Source of the DNA: Methyloversatilis sp.
GTDB taxonomy: Bacteria > Pseudomonadota > Gammaproteobacteria > Burkholderiales > Rhodocyclaceae
Length of the DNA: 64,000 bases
Assembly: GCF_030698125.1 (NCBI RefSeq)
Contig: NZ_JAUYNV010000052.1
Span: 1 to 64,000, forward strand
Direction: 5' to 3'
Of the stretch, positions 58,913 through 64,000 are shown in pieces. Below the pieces are notes generated by a model that worked only from the letters and a program-made list of their open reading frames with translations, had not been told where the DNA came from and did not search any database. The stretch's first letter is position 1. Every line of letters begins with the position of its first letter. Both the position numbers and the translations under genes were made by a program.

Positions 58913-59784
58913 GCTTCGCCACCGACTACCTCGCACAGATCGAAACCATCGCCGCGCGCATGTCCTTGCCACGCGTGCGCGCGCTGCACCTGCCGCCGTC
59001 GCGTCCCGACGAACCGTGTCGCGACGGCGCGAGCGGCCACGCCCGCGGCGAATTCTGCGCGCTGGAACTGGACGACGGCAGCATCGGCCTGTCGTATGTA
59101 CTGCTCGACGATACGCTGGAGCGCCTGCGCAACGGCCCCGGCCTCACCGACCTGAAAGGCGCCGACGCACTCGCGCTGGCGCGTCGCTACGTGAGCGGGC
59201 AGGGCGTGGACCGCACCCTGGGCTTCGTCTGCGCCAACGCCATCACCCGCTGCCTGTACGACCGCGCCGGCTACCGGCCCGACGGCAGCAGCGATTCCAT
59301 CGGCCGGATGGACCCGCAGCCTGATGACGCCATCGGCATGATCGGCCTGTTCGGCCCGCTGGTGGAACGCATCGTCGCCGCCGGCGCCCGGCTCACCGTG
59401 ATCGAGCTGGACGAGAGCGCCGTCGGCGAGCGCGAAGGCTGGCGGGTCACGACCGACGCCGCGGCGCTGGAAACCTGCGGCAAGGTGCTGTCCACCAGCA
59501 CGCTGCTGCTCAACGACACGCTCGACCGCATGCTCGCCCACTGCCACGCCGCCCGGTGGTTCGCCATGGTCGGCCCCAGTGCCGGCTGCCTGCCCGACGC
59601 CCTGTTCGCGCGCGGCGTCACCTTGCTCGGCGGCAGCTGGATCGAGGATAGTGCGGCCTTCATCGAAGGGCTCACGTCCGGTGACGAGGACAACCGGAAG
59701 GGCCGCAAGGCGACCAGCAAGTTCGCGCTGACGGCAGATGGGTATCCCGGGTTCGGAGCGCTGCTTGATCGTGCAGGGGGTTGA
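58909..59784 (+). CDS. DUF364 (DUF4213-DUF364) family protein
   Basis: 291 residues. The sequence fits the DUF4213 N-terminal domain plus DUF364 domain (putative heavy-metal chelatase-like): I-G-L-S-Y-V, G-F-V-C-A-N-A-I, I-G-M-I-G-L-F-G-P-L-V, V-L-S-T-S-T-L-L-L-N-D-T-L and G-P-S-A-G-C-L-P-D. These proteins often accompany molybdenum, nitrogenase-type or metal-uptake genes. Linkage to ravA-viaA is unusual to my knowledge; function unknown. Confidence 0.8.
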   Translation: MSFATDYLAQIETIAARMSLPRVRALHLPPSRPDEPCRDGASGHARGEFCALELDDGSIGLSYVLLDDTLERLRNGPGLTDLKGADALALARRYVSGQGVDRTLGFVCANAITRCLYDRAGYRPDGSSDSIGRMDPQPDDAIGMIGLFGPLVERIVAAGARLTVIELDESAVGEREGWRVTTDAAALETCGKVLSTSTLLLNDTLDRMLAHCHAARWFAMVGPSAGCLPDALFARGVTLLGGSWIEDSAAFIEGLTSGDEDNRKGRKATSKFALTADGYPGFGALLDRAGG

Positions 59785-59956
59785 ATGATGGCTCGTCGGG
59801 CGGGTAGGGGGCGATTTTCTGGGATGCCTCAACTCGTGTCCGTGAACGGGGTGCCACACAACTCGTTTCCTTGGGCCTTTCCCTGGAACATGAGCGTGCG
59901 AACGTGGTTATCCTTCAGCGTCACGTCCAAAGAAAACCTGTCATTGAGCTCAAATA

Positions 59957-60907
59957 ATGCCAATCCCAGACTATCAAACCGTAATGTTGCCTTTTCTACG
60001 ACTCGCCGGGGATGGGCAGGAGCATCGCTTCAGAGATGCAGTGACCGCGCTCGCAAACGAATTTGCCCTCACAGAGGACGAGCGAAATGTCATGCTGCCA
60101 AGCGGAACAGCGCCGCTTTTCGACAACCGTGTTGGCTGGGCACGAACTTACCTTAAACAGGCGGGCCTCATCGATTCACGCAAGCGAGGCATGTTTCACA
60201 TTACCACGCGGGGCCATGATCTCCTCGCGAAGAAGCCGCCAAGGGTCGATAGTTCAACCCTTGAGCAGTATTCCGAGTACCTCGATTTCAAGTTGAGACG
60301 CGGTGAACAAAAAGATCTGACTAAGCCAGAGACCGCAGTCGTTCAGGACCCTAGTACCGAAGCTCCACCGTCCCAGTCAGACTCCACTCCGGAGGAACTG
60401 CTCTCGCAGGCGTATCAGCGCCTACGCGCTAATTTGGAGGCGGAGCTTCTTGAACAAGTTAAATCTTCGACACCTGCGTTCTTTGAGAGGCTAGTGATCG
60501 ACCTCCTCGTAGCCATGGGCTACGGGGGCTCCCGTCGGGATGCCGGGCGAGCTATCGGCAAAAGTGGCGACGGGGGCATAGATGGAATTATCAAAGAAGA
60601 TAAACTCGGGTTGGACGTGATTTACGTGCAGGCCAAACGTTGGGAAGGAACCATAGGCCGCCCCGAGATTCAGAAGTTTGCGGGAGCGCTTCAAGGACAG
60701 CGCGCGAACAAAGGTGTTTTCATCACAACATCGGGCTTTACACGCGAGGCAGTGGATTACGCAAATATCATTAGCACGAAGATCATTCTTGTCGCCGGGG
60801 AGCAACTCGCCACGCTCATGGTCGATCACAACGTCGGCATTTCAACTATCAGTGCCTTCGAAATCAAGCGGATCGACTCTGACTATTTCGATGTCGACAA
60901 TATCTAG
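59957..60907 (+). CDS. Mrr-type restriction endonuclease
   Basis: 316 residues: an Mrr N-terminal winged-helix domain (about 5-95, W-A-R-T-Y-L-K-Q-A-G-L-I) and a C-terminal Mrr catalytic domain of the PD-(D/E)xK type (about 155-300) with G-D-G-G-I-D-G-I-I and Q-A-K-R-W. Mrr enzymes cut methylated DNA (type IV restriction). G+C is clearly lower: the 60 bases at 60241-60300 have 28 G/C, versus 42 at 52021-52080. It was therefore probably acquired horizontally. No methyltransferase accompanies it, and the start lacks a good ribosome site. Confidence 0.92.
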   Translation: MPIPDYQTVMLPFLRLAGDGQEHRFRDAVTALANEFALTEDERNVMLPSGTAPLFDNRVGWARTYLKQAGLIDSRKRGMFHITTRGHDLLAKKPPRVDSSTLEQYSEYLDFKLRRGEQKDLTKPETAVVQDPSTEAPPSQSDSTPEELLSQAYQRLRANLEAELLEQVKSSTPAFFERLVIDLLVAMGYGGSRRDAGRAIGKSGDGGIDGIIKEDKLGLDVIYVQAKRWEGTIGRPEIQKFAGALQGQRANKGVFITTSGFTREAVDYANIISTKIILVAGEQLATLMVDHNVGISTISAFEIKRIDSDYFDVDNI

Positions 60908-61013
60908 CGGTCGGTGATGTGCTGACGCTAACACCTAGTTTCGGATGACTACGTATCTGGCGAACGTAAGCACTGAGTATTTTTGCAATCAATGAGCGCC
61001 TGCTGTCGACTCA

Positions 61014-61292
61014 TCAACGAAACTCGCGCGTATGCCACGCGCGCAAGATCCACACCACCTGATCGGCAGTGATTTCGTAGCGCATTTCGTAGTCGCCGAT
61101 GAAGAGGCAGCGCACTTCGCGCGGCTCGAATTCCGGCAGCCGGGTGCCGATGCGCGGTTGGTTGAGCAGCAGATCAGGTCCGTCGGTCAGGCGCTGGATC
61201 AAGCGGGCTGCTGCATCCGGATTGACGGGATGCAGGACGTCGTGCACCCGCTGCAGATCGCGCAGCGACGCACGGGTCCATCTGAGCGTCAT
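61014..61292 (-). CDS. ParE/RelE-family toxin
   Basis: 92-residue toxin of the ParE/RelE fold (W-T-R-A-S-L-R-D-L-Q-R-V near the start, P-R-I-G-T-R-L-P-E in the middle, Y-E-I-T-A-D-Q-V-V-W-I-L-R-A-W-H-T at the end). Its ATG overlaps the antitoxin stop (ATGA). ParE proteins poison gyrase and RelE proteins cut mRNA; the class is not certain. Confidence 0.85.
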   Translation of the reverse strand: MTLRWTRASLRDLQRVHDVLHPVNPDAAARLIQRLTDGPDLLLNQPRIGTRLPEFEPREVRCLFIGDYEMRYEITADQVVWILRAWHTREFR

Positions 61293-61558
61293 TCAGGCAG
61301 ACGTCCGGGCGTGTCCGTATTCAAGCTGGCCGCCCATGCCTTCACGTCCGGATGGCTCACGCCCTTGCCGGCTTCGACGTCCGCCATGGCTTCGAGCGTC
61401 AGACGGTAGCGTTCGGCTTCCCGTTCGACGTAGGCGGCAAGGGCCTGCTTGACCACCCAGCCCCGCGAGCGTTCAAGACGTGCGGCGAGATGGTCAACCT
61501 GTTCGGCCAGCGCCACGGGCAGGTGGGCGGTCATTACGCGGGTGTCGCCTGAAGACAT
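61289..61558 (-). CDS. RHH-type antitoxin (ParD/CopG-like)
   Basis: 89 residues with an N-terminal ribbon-helix-helix (M-T-A-H-L-P-V-A-L-A-E-Q-V-D-H-L-A and S-R-G-W-V-V-K-Q-A-L) that dimerises and binds its own operator, and a C-terminal tail that neutralises the toxin. First gene of the pair; GGGAG six bases before the ATG. Confidence 0.87.
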   Translation of the reverse strand: MSSGDTRVMTAHLPVALAEQVDHLAARLERSRGWVVKQALAAYVEREAERYRLTLEAMADVEAGKGVSHPDVKAWAASLNTDTPGRLPE

Positions 61559-61785
61559 GAATCACTCCCAATCACTTTCAATCAAGGTAGTGCGATCCGG
61601 TGGTCCTGTCCAGCATTCACACGGGCGCGCCGGGAGGGGTCCCCCCTGGGTCATCTGCGGCAACCCGTCGGAACAATGGAAAGAACGAAGGCAGGCAGAA
61701 GCAGGGTGAAGGATGCGCAGGCGCTTGATAGCTGTCCGGACCTGGCTGAGCTGCCGAAGTGCGTGTCGTGGTCGATCAGCCGCGT

Positions 61786-62298
61786 TCAGCGCGCGCTGCC
61801 GTTACCGTGAGCCATACCCGGCAGACTGAGCCGGCCTTCTTCGCTGAAGCGCACGGTGCCGAAGGTGCCGCCGGCGAGTTTGCCGCGCAGCGCGAAGGGC
61901 AGGTTTTCCAGCGTGCTGCCTTCGGTCATGCCGAGTGCCTGGCGCAGGGCCGACAGGGCCGATACGGTGACCGGCACGCTGATGACCGTTTCACCGAAGC
62001 GCGGCACGCTGCCCTTGGCGTCGCTGACGCCGGTTGCGAATGACCGGCTGTTCACGTCGAGTTCGAGTGCGAGGCCGTCGTAGTCGATCACGCTGTCGTT
62101 CGGGTTCTGCACCCGCAGCTTGACGGCAAAGCGCAGTTCGAAGCCTTCGCCCTGCAGCGGCTCGACGCCGACCAGATTGACCCGGACCGGATCGCGTGCG
62201 GCCAAGCCGGCGCAGCCGGTCAGCCCGCACAGCAGCGCGACGCCGAACGTCACGACGAACAGGCGCAGCGCGGGGCCGGGAGCAAGGCGGGGCAGCAT
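61786..62298 (-). CDS. LEA-2 (WHy)-domain lipoprotein
   Basis: About 170 residues: lipoprotein signal with lipobox L-T-G-C, then a LEA-2/WHy domain (R-V-Q-N-P-N-D, Y-D-G-L-A-L-E-L-D-V and V-S-V-P-V-T-V-S). These proteins are linked with desiccation or stress. Start is uncertain: ATG 62298 gives a conventional signal; GTG 62331 adds 11 residues. Confidence 0.8.
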   Translation of the reverse strand: MLPRLAPGPALRLFVVTFGVALLCGLTGCAGLAARDPVRVNLVGVEPLQGEGFELRFAVKLRVQNPNDSVIDYDGLALELDVNSRSFATGVSDAKGSVPRFGETVISVPVTVSALSALRQALGMTEGSTLENLPFALRGKLAGGTFGTVRFSEEGRLSLPGMAHGNGSAR

Positions 62299-62488
62299 GA
62301 ATGGGGAAAGGAAGGCGGGCACGCGGGTCACCTCTGCGTTGATCGATGGGCGTGGGGCGTGAACGGATCAGGGCCTGTCGATATTCAATCACGGTCCGCA
62401 CGATCGAGCACCAACAGGCCCTGGGCGACGATGAGGTCGCTCCGTTCAAGCCACTGCTGCGAGCGGGTCGTCAATCCGCCTGCGACGT

Positions 62489-63139
62489 TCAGGTGCGCGG
62501 TTCGGCGACGAAAATTTCGACCCGGCGGTTCTGCGCGCGGCCCTGTTCGCTGCCGTTGTCGGCCACCGGTTCGTGCGAGCCGCGACCATCGATGACGATG
62601 CGGTTCGGCGCGACGCCGCGATCGGTCAGGTACTGACGGGTGCTGCTCGCGCGATTGACCGACAGCGGATTGTTCACCGCGTCGCTGCCGGTGCTGTCGG
62701 TGTGGCCGATGATGCGCACTTCCGTGTTCGGGTTTGCGTTCAGCGTCTGTGCGAAACGCTCGAGCACCGGGCGGAAGTTCGACTTGATGTCGGCACGGCC
62801 GACGTCGAACGAAATGTCGCTCGGGATTTCCAGCTTCAGCTGGTTGTCGGCGGTCTGCACAACCGCGACGCCGGTGCCGGCGGTGGCCTGTTCCATGGTG
62901 CGTTTCTGTTCTTCCATCCGGTTCGACCAGATGTAGGTGCCGATGCCGCCGACTGCTGCGCCGAGCAAGGCGCCGGTGCGCGTCGCGCCGCCGCTCCCGC
63001 CGAGTGAGCTGCCCAGTGCTGCGCCGGCGGCTGCGCCGACGCCGGTACCGATGGCCGTGCGCTGCTGTGTTTCCGACAGGTTTGCGCAACCGGTGGCCAC
63101 AAGGGCACCGATCGAGATGAGTACAAGGGTTTTCTTCAT
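62489..63139 (-). CDS. OmpA-family lipoprotein with glycine zipper (YiaD-like)
   Basis: 216 residues: lipobox L-V-A-T-G-C, a glycine-zipper segment (A-A-A-G-A-A-L-G-S-S-L-G-G-S-G-G), then the OmpA C-terminal peptidoglycan-binding domain with the diaminopimelate-site pattern G-H-T-D-S-T-G and the R-A-x-S-T-R-Q-Y-L and G-R-A-Q-N-R-R-V-E-I-F motifs. It links the outer membrane to the murein. Good match to YiaD-type proteins. Confidence 0.92.
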   Translation of the reverse strand: MKKTLVLISIGALVATGCANLSETQQRTAIGTGVGAAAGAALGSSLGGSGGATRTGALLGAAVGGIGTYIWSNRMEEQKRTMEQATAGTGVAVVQTADNQLKLEIPSDISFDVGRADIKSNFRPVLERFAQTLNANPNTEVRIIGHTDSTGSDAVNNPLSVNRASSTRQYLTDRGVAPNRIVIDGRGSHEPVADNGSEQGRAQNRRVEIFVAEPRT

Positions 63140-63564
63140 GATGTTGTTTCCGGGTGGTCCGCCGTGCTCTCAGGATCGTCGGGGTGACGATCATTCGAAC
63201 ACCTGCCTGATGCGTTCAGGGTCTGCCTCGACTGCATGCGTACAGCCGCGTGCGACGAGCCAGTGTGGCAGACACGGCTCCCTGCGACGGTGCGCCAGCA
63301 CACGCAGTAACAAATGGGACGCTGTGCGTGTGCGCGGAGAATGGCTCAGGCGCGGTCGATGCCGCTCCGCGCGCCTGCTTCGCGGTCAGGTCGTTCACGC
63401 GGGTGATCCGGCTGCTGTCCTTCGTCTGTGGCCATCGGACAGTGCATGGCCTCATTGATCCGCGTCATGTATCCGGGCGTACTGACGGACCATCATCGGT
63501 CTGCCACGATTTGCAGAAGGTAGTTGAAACGTGGGCCGGCGCAGTCGTGAACAGGGAGCGCATA
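63140..63564. other. Intergenic region upstream of cbpA-like gene, nothing recognised
   Basis: 425 bp between divergent genes. I see no RNA gene, repeat or convincing promoter; a TTGAAA at about 63524-63529 resembles a heat-shock -35 but has no matching -10. Confidence 0.4.
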
Positions 63565-64000
63565 CGTGGACTTCAAGGATTACTACCAGACACTGGGCGT
63601 CGCGCGCGAGGCAAGCGCGGAGGACATCAAGAAGGCTTTCCGCAAGCTGGCGCGCAAGTACCACCCGGATGTGAGCAAGGAACCGGGTGCGGAAGCACGC
63701 ATGAAGGAGATCAACGAGGCCAATGCGGTGCTGTCCGACCCGGAAAAGCGTGCGCTCTACGATCAGATGGGCAGCGGCCATCAGCCGGGCCAGCCCTTCC
63801 AGCCTGCGCAGGGCTGGGACAGCAACTTCGAGTTCTCCGGTGCCGATGCGGCAGACAACAGCGATTTCTTCGCCAGCCTGTTCGGGCGCGCGGGTGGTGC
63901 GCGCCGGGCGGGGGCTTACCGCATGCGCGGCGAGGATCACCACGCGAAGGTCGACATCGACCTGCAGGACGCGTATCAGGGCGCGAGCAGAACGATCAGC
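63565..64000 (+). CDS. DnaJ-domain co-chaperone CbpA-like, 5' part
   Basis: 145 residues visible before the window edge. An N-terminal J domain carries the H-P-D triad (K-Y-H-P-D-V-S), with G/F-rich linker (F-E-F-S-G, F-F-A-S-L-F-G) and the start of the substrate-binding domain ([10 protein letters not shown]). CbpA-type proteins stimulate DnaK and bind curved DNA. GTG start with GGGAG seven bases upstream. Confidence 0.9.

Noticed and set aside
63452-63943. 163-codon minus-strand frame overlapping the DnaJ-domain gene
   Set aside because: Antisense to an unambiguous J domain with ribosome site; no recognisable features.

Overview
The window (about 64 kb, high G+C) looks like chromosome of a betaproteobacterium, most plausibly a Rhodocyclales member of the Methyloversatilis/Thauera/Azoarcus type. 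The grounds are a PQQ alcohol dehydrogenase, an AcoR-controlled acetoin operon, a PEP-CTERM exported protein, an NsrR/NnrS nitric-oxide module and betaproteobacterial families such as DUF2802. The genus is inference; no rRNA or tRNA gene was seen.

Region 1 (1-14.3 kb): the 5' part of thiC, then a porin, a PQQ-dependent dehydrogenase and a small cytochrome c. Convergent to these lies acoR (sigma-54 activator), and divergent from acoR run acoX-acoA-acoB-acoC-lipA-thiS-thiG and an SDR gene. Both the porin gene and acoX are preceded by well-spaced -24/-12 sigma-54 promoters and by shared TGTCGCA/TGTCTC motifs. I therefore read the region as one AcoR regulon: alcohol uptake and periplasmic oxidation, acetoin cleavage to acetaldehyde and acetyl-CoA, and local supply of the lipoate and thiamine cofactors.

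Region 2 (14.3-27.7 kb): housekeeping and signalling genes. These are a YdcF-like protein, DUF2802 and SPOR proteins, a soluble CZB chemoreceptor, RidA, RecG, a PEP-CTERM PhoX-like protein, a tightly packed FIST / histidine kinase / HDOD regulator / second regulator operon, a DUF2721 protein and RlmJ.

Region 3 (27.7-41.1 kb): a block bounded on both sides by an rlmJ 5' end plus an array of GTAG-headed REP elements (intact rlmJ on the left, decayed fragment on the right). Inside are a thiolase, a spermidine-synthase-like protein, the malic enzyme MaeB and a six-gene membrane complex related to hydrogenase-4/complex I that has lost its nickel ligands (Ehr type). A divergent ribbon-helix-helix regulator lies in an AT-rich promoter island at the right end.

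Region 4 (41.1-51 kb): a Cache-type chemoreceptor, a TraB/GumN-like protein, a Nudix-ThiE fusion, a DUF815 ATPase with a tiny membrane protein, MltA, an enoyl-CoA hydratase-like protein, a YcgR-like PilZ protein and an MscS channel.

Region 5 (51-59.8 kb): a nitric-oxide module (nnrS, nsrR, a DUF59 protein, a membrane protein) behind a perfect FNR/DNR-type box and a candidate NsrR operator, then SirB-like, 5-formyl-THF cyclo-ligase, and a ravA-viaA-DUF364 operon.

Region 6 (59.8-64 kb): a low-G+C Mrr-type restriction gene, a ParDE-like toxin-antitoxin pair, two lipoproteins (LEA-2 and OmpA-like) and the start of a cbpA/DnaJ gene cut by the window edge.
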